From: Rhipicephalus microplus
Taxonomy: Eukaryota > Arthropoda > Arachnida > Ixodida > Ixodidae
Assembly (NCBI RefSeq): GCF_043290135.1
Contig: NC_134710.1
Coordinates: forward strand, 12,725,321 to 12,789,320
Reading direction: 5' to 3'
Length of the DNA: 64,000 nt
Both the position numbers and the translations under genes were made by a program. This document shows positions 12,194-24,029 of this stretch, piece after piece. The notes beneath the pieces are model-generated. The model was not told the origin of the DNA. It worked only from the letters and a program-made list of their open reading frames with translations, and made no database searches. Every line of letters starts with the position of its first letter. Position 1 is the stretch's first letter.

Positions 12194-12258
12194 TTTGTCT
12201 GTTGTACTTGAGGCTTTCATGCTTTGACGCTTCTTAGTGAGACTCTTCGTTTCCTGCA
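12194..12258 (-). mobile_element. RTE-like LINE C1, 5' side of the gypsy-3 insertion
   Basis: The sequence TTTTGTCTGTTGTACTTGAG and on to GTTTCCTG matches 18485-18543 of LINE C2, directly continuing what stops at 8141. It ends at about 12258. Confidence 0.75.
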
Positions 12259-13655
12259 CTCTAAGGGAAAATTACCCGAAAAAGGAGCAACGTAGCCCAA
12301 TAGGCGCGCGCGATGAACGGATAGACCGTTGAGGAGCAACCACAAAGGGAAGGGTGTCACGCGAAACCATTTAGTATCCAATAGGGATGAACCGCCCAGG
12401 CATTGCAGGCAGCGCGAAAAGCGTTGCCGAGGTGACCAACCCTCCTTCTCCACAGAACATATGCCCTTCTCTTCCTCTGCTGGCTCAGTCTTTCCTCGTA
12501 TTTTGCCGGTGGTGGTTGCATAGCATCGCGCTAGGAGTGCTCGACCACGGCCGCCTGGATTAGACGATCTAAGAATTACGACGTGGTGCTTGTGTGTATG
12601 CCTGTATGAGCGTGGGCTGCTGCTTTAGCGTTTTGCTGCACCCATTAAGTCTGGAGGAAGCCTCGACAGGTCACCACGCCACGCTGTATATCTCTGGCTT
12701 CAAGATAGTCATGACCAGCACACGACAGCAGCAGTTGGGAAGGCAAATATGGCGGCCGAGAAGACCAGGCTTATCGGATATATACTTCAGTTCGACTCAG
12801 GGCAGAAAACAGGGCTGGGTTCTTTCGCAAATAGGTGATCATTCTTTATTCTACTCAACTTGTCGCGTGTGTGATACGGATCGCGCTTGCCGGCAACGGG
12901 CTCGGTCGTGTTGTATATCGCAAGCATGAAATGCACCTCCAAGGTCAGCTTGGGCGTCTGCAGTTCGCCTGTGCTTTGCGACCACCTGGAAATTGGCCGC
13001 CATTGCCACCGGCCTCCCATACGCTCGCTCATCGAGTGCTCGCCTGTCTTCGCCGCCGCAATGAGCTCCGGGCTCACGATATTGGGCTGAGACAGACCTC
13101 GTCGCTGTGTTGGGAGTCATCGAAAACACGTTGTGGGTTGTCGTAACGAGCTTGGTTGTAGTATGTCGCGCGCTGAAAGTGCACCAGCCCGGGCTGGCGG
13201 GGCTTTCGCTAGCGTCGGAACTCAGTTAAAACTGGTCACCATTACAGTGGGCTTCCCCGTCAGTAGGTGGCAGGCAGCTCGGCACCGTCCGTTGGCCGCG
13301 GCGGCGGACTCGCGCTTGCGCGCTGCACTCGCTGGAGTTTGTGGAAAAGGGCCGCATTTTCGTCGAATTCTTCGGCGCTAGCTCCAAACCAGCTCGGCGA
13401 TGTTCGTGGCGGCGGTCAAGCGTACGTTTGCTCTCCTGTTCAAAGTTCGCTGGCGGCTGACATTCCGCGAGCAGCGCCGTGTTTGGTCTCGCGCTCGCTT
13501 GCTCGAGCTGAACGACGTCGCTCGCTTAGAACTCGCCGACATGTTGGCGGCATGATGGTTCGCGCAGTTGTGGCTGCGGCCGCTGCTCCTAAGCTTTTGC
13601 GCTACGGGAATCGAAATGAGTTTGACGATTTGTGACATCACGTTGAAAATATTAG
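12259..13655. other. Unassigned GC-rich region
   Basis: Several overlapping open frames but none with a recognisable domain. 13180-13620 is GC- and CpG-rich compared with its surroundings and could be a promoter or first-exon region; the sequence gives no more than that. Confidence 0.4.
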
Positions 13656-13659
13656 CATG

Positions 13660-14090
13660 TCATATCTCAAGTATGTTTTTATTTCAAGTTGCACGTATTT
13701 CTCATATGCATTCATATTCATCCTCTGTCACGTGTGACTCACTATTTTACATACTTATTGAGAAGCCGTGGGCACACACCGTGCTGAAGGCTGTGTGCGC
13801 TGAACTCGGCGATGCCTCTCATCCATCTCTTTCGTCAGAGCAGTTTCAGAAGTACTGTGCGAGATGTGAAGGTAAAGTTATTTTTCTGTCATATTTTACA
13901 CGCGTGTTTTTATATTACCTTGCACGTATACTTGTCATATGCGTGCATTTTCATCTTCTGTCACGTGTGTCTAACTATTTTTACTATCTTATTGTACGTA
14001 CAGCCGTGGTAACACAACAGGCGTGCGCTTGCGTGTGCAATGCCTGTCATTTATCGCTTACGTCGGAGGAGCTCCACAAGGAGTGAACAA
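13660..14090 (+). repeat. Tandem duplication of about 235 bp with exon-like blocks
   Basis: Two units with period 231-238 (GCACGTAT at 13691 and 13922, GCCGTGG at 13765 and 14003). In each, a T-rich stretch with CACGTGTG is followed by a G/C-richer block. The blocks translate to related peptides ('HPSLSSEQFQK' and 'HLSLTSEELHK'). The first block ends in AAG before GTAAAG (near 13872), which could be a splice donor; the second is preceded by GTACAG. This looks like duplicated small exons, but no gene family is recognised. Confidence 0.45.
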
Positions 14091-14414
14091 GACGCGACAA
14101 CGAGACTGGACTTGTACATTTCACTATGACTTCACTGAAAAGAATGTAAAAACTCCATGTGTACCTAGGAAAATAAAAGATTTCGATGTCTCACTTTTGC
14201 CTTTCGTTGCTGCCGTGACTGTGAAAGCAGTTACACATAGGTGGCTAACTAATTTTTCGCGTGTTCTTTTCTGCGCTATTTGCTGCCCACTGTGGAGAAA
14301 AACAAGCGAAATAAGTATTAGGCCTGGCGAAAAACAAATAAAAAACTATGTTTGAACTGGGGATAAAAAGGTCATCCGATTGAAGTATTTGAGTGGATCA
14401 ACCGTTCGTCCGGC

Positions 14415-14640
14415 AAGGTGCAACTGTAAGGACTAACGGTTGCCCGGTAAGATGTAAATGTGGGGAATAACAGTTGCGGTATAAGGTGCCAATGTGAGGA
14501 CTCAATATTAGTCCTTTGAAGTAAATTTTGGGACTAACGGTTACCCACTAAGGTGTGAATGCGAGGGCTAAATGTTTGTCCCTTATGTTCGTCTGTGGGG
14601 ACTAACTGTTAGACCCGGTGGCGTTAGTCCTTAAAGAGAT
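14415..14640. repeat. 34-bp degenerate minisatellite
   Basis: About six to seven diverged units built on 'AAGGTG..AATGTGAGGACTAACGGTT', starting near 14415, 14449, 14483, 14519, 14550 and 14585. Confidence 0.75.
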
Positions 14641-14704
14641 TAATGGTTGTGGCAGCCCCATTAGTTCCCAAAAAGACGAACCACGCACTTTTTAGTACCC
14701 TTTT

Positions 14705-15529
14705 CCCTTAGAGTGTGGAAAACGACACTTGTAGAGCTTGTACTTCGCTTCGGATGATGCTGCAGATGGTCGCCGCAGTATGTTGGGACTGGCACTGAAT
14801 CTTTTGTAGCTCGTCGCGCACCACCGATCGAATGAGGTCGCAGAGAGATTCGATGTTAATGCTGCTTCCTGATTCGATGTTGATGCTGCTTCCCACACCT
14901 GAAATTTGGCCTACTGACGAAGCAATTGCACTCACTTGCCGGTCGTACATAGTAGAGCACTGCTGCAACACTCCTTCCATAGTTGTGGATTCGGTCAGAA
15001 ATTCCTCCACGGTTTTTAGGGGACAGTGAACGAGGCCAGCAAAACGTTGCTCCTTTACTCCTCGCATTAAATGGCGGAGCTCCTTTTCTTCTGCCATGTC
15101 GGGATCAGCTCGATGAAAGAGGCTTGTCATGTCCTCGACGTACATCATGACGCGCTTGTTCGGCATCTGTATGCGTGACTGAATCGTTTGCTAGGCTCGT
15201 TGACGGTGATTGTCATTGGCCCAGCTTGCGAGCAACTGACGGCTAAAGGCGCTCCACGTGGAAAAGGGCTCACGGTTTTCGTACCAAGTACGGGTGCCGT
15301 ACTCCAAGCCAAAATACACGTTTGTCATCTTTTCGAAGTCGGTCCAACCATTGTAATCTGAGACGCGTTCGAACTGAGCTAGCCAGTCTTCGACATCCTC
15401 TAAGACGGAACCGTGGAACACCTTTGGCACACGTGGCTTCCGCAGCATAGGAGGCGCGGCGGCAGCGCCTTCCAGAGCATTGGAGGCTGCAGCGCCTTCC
15501 ACAGCACTCGGGGATGTCACTGACTTCAC
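14705..15529 (-). pseudogene. Ty3/gypsy gag fragment (gypsy-4-like)
   Basis: One minus-strand frame with a TAG at 15191-15193. It has the capsid blocks 'VFHGSVLEDVEDWLAQFERV', 'MYVEDMTSLFHRADPDMAEE' and 'LRHLMRGVKEQRFAGLV', and ends in 'DLIRSVVRDELQKI'. These match the gypsy-4 gag at 39903-40730 (for example 'ELVRSVVREELKKL'), so it is a second copy of that lineage. No zinc knuckle, pol or LTR is attached. Confidence 0.8.
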
Positions 15530-15699
15530 CCGGGCCGAGGTCCGAGCTCAGAAGGTAGCCCTCAGAGTCTTCGGCTTGTGCGGTGAACAGGTCTTGTCAC
15601 TAAAGGTACAGGGATATCTGAAGGCGTTTGGAACATCGGCTGGGAGCTACCCTACATCTACACCAGTTGTCATGTGCTAAGAAAGGTCTTTAACTCAGA

Positions 15700-16045
15700 A
15701 GAACTGAGCCGGCAGGAAGACGTACAGAAAAAAATGCAAGAAGGCTGACTCAACAACAACAACTAGCCAGAGCGCGTGCTGCCACATAACATCTTCTTCC
15801 ATTCTATCGGGAAGCCATGGCTCGCGCTCGCCGTACCTAGTGGGCAAGTGGCAATGTCTTTATCGAAACCACCTGAGAAAACGTAGGTGGTAATGTCACG
15901 TAGTTTGTGTTGCCTAACCTAAATATGAGTATCAAGCTGCATCAAGACTCAGCTTCATCAAAAAGACTTCACGAAGTTTACACGAAACAGTTTAATGATC
16001 GATTTACGTCCACCGCTGTGATGGGCTGCTGATCCCAGGTCACGG
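15700..16045. other. Unassigned spacer
   Basis: I see no gene or recognisable repeat in this stretch. Confidence 0.4.
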
Positions 16046-16049
16046 GTTC

Positions 16050-16590
16050 AACACCAACCATACTGGAGGTACGTTCGATGAAGGCCGGCGTGGCGCCTCA
16101 TCCGTTTCGCTGGCTCCCCATACACCCAAGTTGGTATTACGTGACGTGAATGGATGACGAAAGTAAATGACACGCCCGAACATGATAATCATGATATGCG
16201 TTTCATGTAAAAAATGATTACATGCTATGCTCTTATCGTGCTTGTGGCCATTTTGCTAGATTCACACATACCAAATTTGGAATCACGTGACGTGAGTAGA
16301 CTACAAAGGTAAATATCACGTCCAAACATAACAATTACGACATGCGTGTCATGTAAAACTTGACTACATGCTACTCTCATAGTGTGTTTGCGGCCATTTC
16401 GCTAGCTCCACATGTACTAAATTTGGTATAACATGGCGTGAATAGACGGCTAAGGAAAATGACACGTCAAAACATGGTAATTATGACATGGAAGTCACGT
16501 GTGGCATAATTCACGTCCCCCTCGTAACGTTGCGTTGATAATAAAGTGACATCAAGATTTCTCATTTGTCCTTCGCATATGATGGATTCT
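16050..16590 (+). repeat. Interspersed repeat family X, copy 1
   Basis: Built of diverged internal units of about 136-156 bp, each with 'CCAAATTTGG'-like and 'CATGATAATCATGACATGCGTGTCATG'-like palindromic blocks in shortened form. A second copy lies in the same orientation at 62240-62895, and both end in similar 'CTTCGCATAT' and 'CACTGTACG/CACAGTACG' sequences. Non-coding. Could be a non-autonomous DNA element or dispersed satellite. Confidence 0.65.
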
Positions 16591-16668
16591 CACTGTACGT
16601 GGGAATAAAAAAACACGCTACGCTGAGACACTGGCGATCCCACGAGCCACAGTCTCAGATAGATAGAT

Positions 16669-19540
16669 ATGTGGGGTCATCATCATCATCATCAGCCTGA
16701 CCACGTCCACTACAGGACAAAGGCCTCTCCCATTTTCCGCCAGTTAACTCGGTGTTGTGCTTGCTGCTGCCAATTCATGCCCGCAAACGTCTTAATCTCA
16801 TCTCCCCACCTAACCTTCTGTCACCCCATAACGCTCTTGCCTTCTCTGGTAATCCAGTTGCTTACCCTTAATGGCCAGTGGTTGTCCTGTCTACGCGCTA
16901 CATGCACGGCCCATGTCCATTTCCTCTTCTTGATTTCAACTATTATGTCCTTAACCCCCGTTTCTTCCCTAATCCACTCTGCTTTCTTATTGTCTCTTAA
17001 GGTTACACTTACCATTTTCTTTCCATTGCCCGATGCGTCGTCCTCAGTTTAAGCTGGACCCTTTTTGTAATTCTCCAGGTTTCAGCTCCATAGCTAAGTA
17101 CCGGCAAGATACAGCTGTTATATACCGTCCTTTTGATGGATAGTGGCAATCTACCTGTCACAATTTGAAAGTGCTTGCCAAATGTGTTCCACCGCCTTCT
17201 TATTCTTATAGTTACTTCAATATCGTTGTTCGGCTCCGCGGTTATTACCTGCCCTAAGTAGGCATAGTCTTTTACAAATTGAAGTTGACTATTACCTATC
17301 TCAAAGCGCTGTTCTCTTCCGAGGTTGTTGTACATTACTTTCGTTATCTGCAGATTAAATTTAAGACCCACCTCTCTGCTCTCCATGTCTAACTCCGTAA
17401 TCATGAATTGCAATTCGTCCCCTGAGTTACTGAGCAATGCGATGTCATCGGCAAAGCGCAGGCTACTAAGGTACTCTCCATTAACTCTTATCCCTAAATG
17501 TTCTCATTCTAGGCCTCTGAAAACCTCCTGTAAGCACGCGCTAAATAGCATTGGGGACATTGTATCCCTCTGCGTTAGACCCTTCTTGATTGGTATTCTT
17601 TTGCTTTCTTTATGAAGTATTATGGTAGCAGTTGATCCCCTGTAGCATTCTTCCAGGATGATTATATATGCTTCATCCATGCCCTGATTCCTCAGTGTCT
17701 GCATGACTGCTGACATTTCTACTGAATCAAACGCCTTCTTGTAATCTATGAAGGCTATGTTAGTGGTTGGTTATATTTTGAGCATTTCTCTATTACCTGA
17801 TTGATAGTATGAATGTGGTCGATTGTTGAGTAGCCTGTTTTAAATTATGCTTTTTCTTTGGTTGATTGAATTCTGATGTTTTCTGAACTCTGTTAGCAAT
17901 TACCTTTGTAAATAGCTTGTATACTATGGAGAGCAAGCTGATCGGCCTGTAATTTTTTACGTTCTTGTCAATTCCTTTCTTATGTATTCAGATGATGTTA
18001 GCATTCTTCCAAGACTCCGGTACTCTTTCCGTCAGGAGACACCTTGTCAACAGGGTGGCTAGTATTTATAACACAATCTGTGCTCCATTTTTCAGCGGAT
18101 GTGAAGTTACCTGAGCCTCAGCAGCAGCTTTGCCTCTTTGCATGCTCTCCAAGGCTTTTCTGACTTCTTCTATCATTACTGGTGGGGTGTGATCTGGGTT
18201 ACTGCTAGATCTTATAGTATTAAGGTTGTGTTTGTGACGGCTACTGTACAGATCACTGTAAAACTCCTCCGCTATTTTTAATATCGTATCCATATTGGTA
18301 CTTATTTTGCCTTCTTTGTCCCATAGTGCATAAATACGTCTTTTCCCTATCGCAAGTTTCCTCTTTACTGCTTTGACGCTTCCTTCGTTTTTCAGAGCGT
18401 GTTAAAATCTCTCCATGTGATACCTTCTTACGTCGGATACCTTACGCTTATTAATCAACTTCGAAAACTCTGACAGTTCCATTTTGTCTGTTGTAGTTGA
18501 GACTTTTATGCTTTGACGCTTCTTAATGAGATTCTTCGTTTCCTGGAAAAGCTTTCCGGGGTCCTGTCTAACTACCCTGCCACCAACTTCCGCTGCACAC
18601 TCCATACTGATACTTGTCATATTATCATTCATTGTATCTATGCTAAGGTTGGTTTTCTCAATAAGAGCCGAATACCTGTTCTGAAGCGAGACTCGGAATT
18701 CCTGTACTTTTCCTCTCAGTGCTTTTCCTCTCAGTACTCGGAATTCCTGTACTTTTCCTCTCATTGACTGGCTTCTTGCGTATCAATTTCTGTCGTTCCT
18801 TCTTCAAGTCTAGGCGAATTTGAGACCGTACTATTCTATGGTCACTGCATCGTACCTTGCCAAGCCCTTCCACATCCTTCACGATTCCTGGGTGTGCACT
18901 CATTAGAAAGTCTATTTCGTTCTTATTTTCGCCATTAGGGCTCCTCCATGTCCACTTGCAGTTTCCTAGTTTTCGGTAGAAGGTATTCAAAATCCGTAAA
19001 TTATTGCGTTCTGCGAATTCTACTAGTAGGTCTCTTCTGGCATTTCTAGTACCGATGTCATAATCTCCTACTGCCTGGTCTCCAGCCTACCTTTTCCCTA
19101 CCTTTGCATTAAAGTCTCCCATCAGTATAGTATATATACTGTGATTTTACCTTACTCATTGCCGTTTTTACGTCTTCATTGAACCTTTCAACTGAAGCGT
19201 CATCATGGCTGAATGTAGGCGCGTAAGCCCGAACGAATTTCATCTTGTATCTCTTATTGAGTTTAATTACGATACCTACCACCCTTTCATTAATGCTATA
19301 GTATTCTTCTATGTTGCCAGCTATGCTTCTGTGAATTAGGAACCCCACTCCCCGTTCTCCTCTGTCAGCCAATACTTGATAGCAAAAGACGTGCCCATTC
19401 TGTAGTACCGTATAGGCCTCATCTGTCATCCTAACCTCATTGAGCCCTATTATATCCAATTTAGCACCCTCTAGCTCCTCGAATAGTACAGCTAGAGTTG
19501 CCTCACTAGATAAGATTCTAGCATTAAACTCCAAACTGAA
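16669..19540 (-). pseudogene. RTE-like LINE (copy C2): endonuclease and reverse transcriptase
   Basis: Read on the minus strand, the 5' part (19534-18660) is an APE-type endonuclease: 'LDIIGLNEVRM', 'GVGFLIHRS', 'KFVRAYAPTF', and later 'KNEIDFLMS' and 'CSDHRIV' with the SDH catalytic block. The 3' part is a reverse transcriptase with 'EEVRKALESMQRGKAA', 'GLTQRDTMSPMLF' and an intact-looking 'FADDIALLS' near 17450, then 'VLSYGAETWRITKR'. The copy ends in a short ATG/GAT repeat at about 16675, the usual microsatellite-like 3' end of RTE-type elements. Frameshifts and stops throughout make it inactive. Its sequence is the reference used to recognise the split copy C1. Confidence 0.85.
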
Positions 19541-19993
19541 GAAGACTTTTGATAAATGCCAATACGATTAAGTGTCCTCAAAAGTGACTTATCTACCACA
19601 ATATCAGAAAATAATTTATTAGAACTGTGTGTTGACGTTGATGTCCAAAAAAACTAGCGATGGGGTTACCTGTGAGAGGAGAAACTCTTCAGAAGGAATG
19701 TAATCATAATCTGCGCGTTTATAGTGACCGAAAAATCCTATCCGGACTGACTGACCGCGGTCATAAGAACCCATGTGACACTGCTATAAAAGATAATATA
19801 GTTTTCTTATTGGGAGAATGCAAGACATGCTAATGCAGGGGTGACCAAAACAATTGCGGTCACGGTCTCCTAAAAAACGGCTCACTTTCACTATCACCGG
19901 GTTATAGCTTTCTTTTTTCGTTACGCCTCTGTATTTTTTTCCTTCTTTCGATGAACCACTTTCCTTTTATAATTTTTGTGCTTATTCTCCTCC

Positions 19994-20007
19994 TAATAAA
20001 TAAATAA

Positions 20008-20051
<44 letters not shown>

Positions 20052-20053
20052 AT
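19994..20053. repeat. (AAAT)n microsatellite
   Basis: About 15 tetranucleotide units with one early interruption. Confidence 0.9.
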
Positions 20054-23000
20054 GCCCCTGTGGAAACAAGCGCCAATTAGTGTCATTTATATTCATCCAT
20101 TTATTTGTTTTCTCGAACAAAAAACGAATCCTAACAATGACAAAAAGCGCGATCGAGAAGCTGTCATCCCACGTGATTGTTCGCAGCGAAAGCAGACTAG
20201 AGTTGTGCATTTTTGACGATTGCCGAGGTGCGTGCGAGGTGATGAAGTGGGAGCTTATATTTTAAATATTTCATTTATTTATTTAAACATACTGCAGACT
20301 AGCATTTCGGTCCAGGCAGGAGGGGTATATGAAGCACCAAGTGATTCGTAACAGCAAAAAAAAAAAAAAAAAGAAAACGTGTATTCATACGCTAACAAAG
20401 GTCACATGTCTGTGAAACAGCAACGAAATTGATAACACATTCGAACACTCTAATTACCAAGTAAATAACGTTCCAGCGATGTAGACGTTCCAGCAAAATT
20501 GTCAGCCAAAAAAATCTCGTGAGGCAGTCAGTTGCCGTCATCAACTGTTCTGGGAAAATAACTATTTGTAAGCATTCGTTCGTGCAGATATGGGTGCCAA
20601 GGATCGATCATCATGTTGTTTACGGCGGGTATTCCTGGCAGTGGCTGGCTGAACGCAACAAGGTACATTTAAGGTAACTTTCCCTGACATAATTTTGTAT
20701 AAAAACTTAGACGATTCAACTTTCTATTATTTCTAGCTAAGAAATTTGGCATATTGATGACAACGCCTGTTTGAAGCAACACACAAATAGCCGAGAAAAA
20801 AATCACAGCATATCCACGAGCTGAATGATGACAAGAGGGGCGAAGCGTGTGGATGGACGGACGCATGGACGGAAGTTCGCTTTCATGATGTTTGACACGG
20901 GAGCAAAGCTCAAGAAATATTATATATGCGAGGCTTCTTTGCACATGGAATCAAGTAGGAAAGAAAGTCCTTCAAGAGAGTAGCGTGGAGTCGGGGAGAA
21001 GTTTTCTGATACTACACGCAGGCGCATAGTCTTCATTGCCGAAATGTCGGCTGCATGAGACAGTCGATGCGGACTTGTCACTGATGATAAGCTTGCCTCT
21101 CGCAATATTCTTCGACCATTAAGCGCATATCTCAACATTGCTTGGAAATAGGTAAAAATAAACACCGGGCGTTTTGCCCAAACGGCACTAGCAATACGGA
21201 ACACAACAATGCACTATCACACAGCTAATATATATACACGTGCGTACAGTGTGTCCTGAAGGTTGCACGGCCATATTCTCGAGTCGAGAAATCACTGCAT
21301 AGTTAACACTAGAGAAAAACCGAACAAAATGCAGCCGCAGTGGGAAAATCGCACAAAAAAGCAAGCCACGCTAGTCAGAAAGAGAAATTGACAACAACCT
21401 GCTAGTATAGCACTAAGCCACGAGATATTTCATGCGGAATTCTTGGGGGAAAAAAGCTGCTTATTTGCCGAAAAGTTGGAACGTTGTCAGTTTCTCTTGC
21501 TAAACATTTTCTTCCATGAACTCGAAGGAAAGCGCAGAACAGCTTTGCGCCAGAGAGCTTTAGTTTTAGGCCAAGCGGCTGGCGAGCGTTAGCTGGCGTG
21601 CTTCGCATTCTTTATTGATGTGGCTGCAGTACGAAGGAACGCAATAGAGCTTGGGGTCCGCAGAATTTGTGCTTCCAGGTGGTGCTAACACCTTCACAAT
21701 CCACACGACTGCTCTTAGGGCATGCGATCACAAGGGGTTATTCAGCAGCAACAGTCCTCTCTCTCTCCTCTTTACCTTCTTTCTCCTATACACAGTTGTT
21801 TTCAACCATTAGAGATACAACTGACGTAGGTGTTTCAAAGGGCTGTCAAGAAGCAGACCACAGCTTTTAGCCCTCAAAACCACTTCTGTTGCATTTGCGA
21901 AAATAAATAAATAGAAAATAGCTATCAAATAGAATGCTACTCAACTTTTCTGTAAGCGAACTCTCTTAATTGTGGCCTCATTGTCAAACGAATCCAAAGG
22001 CCAAAGGTATTTGGTACTCTCTGCTGGCAGAACAGATGCAGTGTTGCTTGTCTCTCTCTCTCTCTCTGATCGTTCCCGGTTGTTTTAGGCTTCATGCATT
22101 ATGCCTCGTCAACCGATTCTTCCGTGTTTTTATTGTTTCAGCGGGTAATATCTACGAGCACATGCATATACCTACATTATGCGATGAGCAGTCTGATAGC
22201 TTTAGTTTTCTTGTTTATTTCAAAGGAGACGATCGTCACTCTGCCCTACCTCCCCCACATCCTAAATAATACTTTTCCCCCTCTCCATCATGAACCCCAA
22301 TCCCGTGGTTGCACGTCGAGTAACACTCTCGTGCCGCGTACGCGGTGCAGGAGATGCGAGATCAGGGTCGCGGCGCCCCTGTCACCGACGGGTGGCGAAA
22401 CGTACCCGAAAAATCTCCTATTGCTTTTACAATCGGTGAGAAGGCCGTAAGGAGCGCGCGCTGGTGCAGCGTTGCATGGCCCGGCCGTCGCTATCCTCAA
22501 ATTCCCCGCAGCTTGATTCCAGAGCCAGGCGCGGCGTTGTCGTCGCTGCGCAAATTTGAGCTTTGGCTCCCTATAGGCACTAATAATTTATACGTAAATA
22601 AAAACTATTGCCCACGCACACATGCATGACCTGTATCTACCACACGAAAGCCACAAATGTCATATTTTTTGATGGTACGTTTCATAGAACACGGTGTCCC
22701 CGTTTCTTCGTAGAATAGTGACAACATACTTGAGCGTCTGTTTCTGGCAGGACTGAGAAAGGCTGAAGTGATTTGCTTAGTTAAAGGATTGAATGTCATC
22801 ATGAATCATCAACTTGTGGTGCTTGTTTTGTTCAGGTTGGAGCAAATATTTGTGCAGTGATAAGCAGAATTCAACATTGAAAGCTCTTCCCAGCATAGAG
22901 GTTCTCTACTGTGTCTTTCGCGCCACGTAGGTGCATTCCTAGTGGTACCGATGTCGTAAAAATGTAGTTAAGGAGGTGCCATGAGCTCGTGCACGGCGTA

Positions 23001-23140
23001 AATATTGCCGGCACGGCCTCAGCAAGTTTGAGGCTTACGGGACGGCTTCATGCTCTCCCATTGTAGAGTACCACGTACTCTAAATTGTTAGACACGTCAC
23101 CAAAACACACTTGTCTGGGACGGCCGGGGGGCTCCCATTG

Positions 23141-23150
23141 CTATATAAAG
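23141..23150 (+). promoter_or_regulatory. Possible TATA box
   Basis: CTATATAAAG sits in GC-rich surroundings and is followed about 50-90 bp on by a short open frame (from 23200 or the internal ATG at 23233). No gene could be confirmed downstream, so this is only a candidate core promoter. Confidence 0.25.
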
Positions 23151-24029
23151 GCAGTGCACAGCGCCTCCGAAATTCCTGCTTGTAGCAGGAGCAGTCGGGG
23201 TGCGAAAACGGAGAAAAAGAGGCAAAGTAACTATGGGAGAAGCAGCTTATGTCAGCGAGCGACGCCTCATGGTTTATTTCAACGGTTTTCCGGTTTACGG
23301 TGAACCGCTGAGTTGCGTGTTAATTGCATTTTCAATATCCATAGAGGAAAATACTACAAGTGAGAGAGGAGGTTTCGCGCTCCCTCCTTCTTTCTGCTTT
23401 TTACGTGTAGGCAGTTTGTATGAAACTGTTTTGCGCCCGTAGCTGCTGGATGTCTCCCAACTCGTCTATTGGGAACCATTGCTGTAGTTTTCACGACCGC
23501 GCTGGTGGTCAAAGCGCGCACTTCTCAGCCGCTCCCGCAAACGACAGTGGCTAATAATAGAGCCGGTGGAGGAGCGCATCGTCACAACAAAACCAAAGGG
23601 CGCTTGCGGTACTGCTGCGAATTCAAATGAAACAATATGAAGTTTCTCCTTATTGATATCAATAGGAAAGAAGCAGGCATTGCATCCACGAGGGCAGGCG
23701 AGCAAGGTGTGGTCTCCTCTCGCTCTCCTGTCAAGTTGTGTCGGGCTGGTTTCTAAGCCGAATGATGCGTGTCTGCTATATTCTCTCGATATTGAAGGCG
23801 GCCACCAGTGAAAACCAGGGCGAAACAGTCGAATTTAACGAGCGTAATAGTTTTGGATACGGCTTATGTAATTTTCTTTTTATCTAGACTGCAGAGCGTA
23901 GAGTAGTGCACCTCAGGATTAAAAAAAATATTATTTTATTTATTTTATTTTATTTATTTACAATACTGCTAGCCCTTGCGGGCTGTAGCAGGGGTGGGAG
24001 GTGAACAGGTTAACAATACACAAACAATG

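Larger units (their letters stand above)
19541..23925. other. Long region without a recognisable gene
   Basis: Contains an (AAAT)n stretch, short CT runs near 21760 and 22050, and scattered open frames of under 120 codons with no known domain. A GGAC-rich piece near 20850 looks like a dispersed tick repeat but I cannot define its limits. Confidence 0.45.

Noticed and set aside
13133..13641. Gene in the GC-rich stretch
   Set aside because: Open frames in three registers on both strands with no shared motif; GC content alone explains them.
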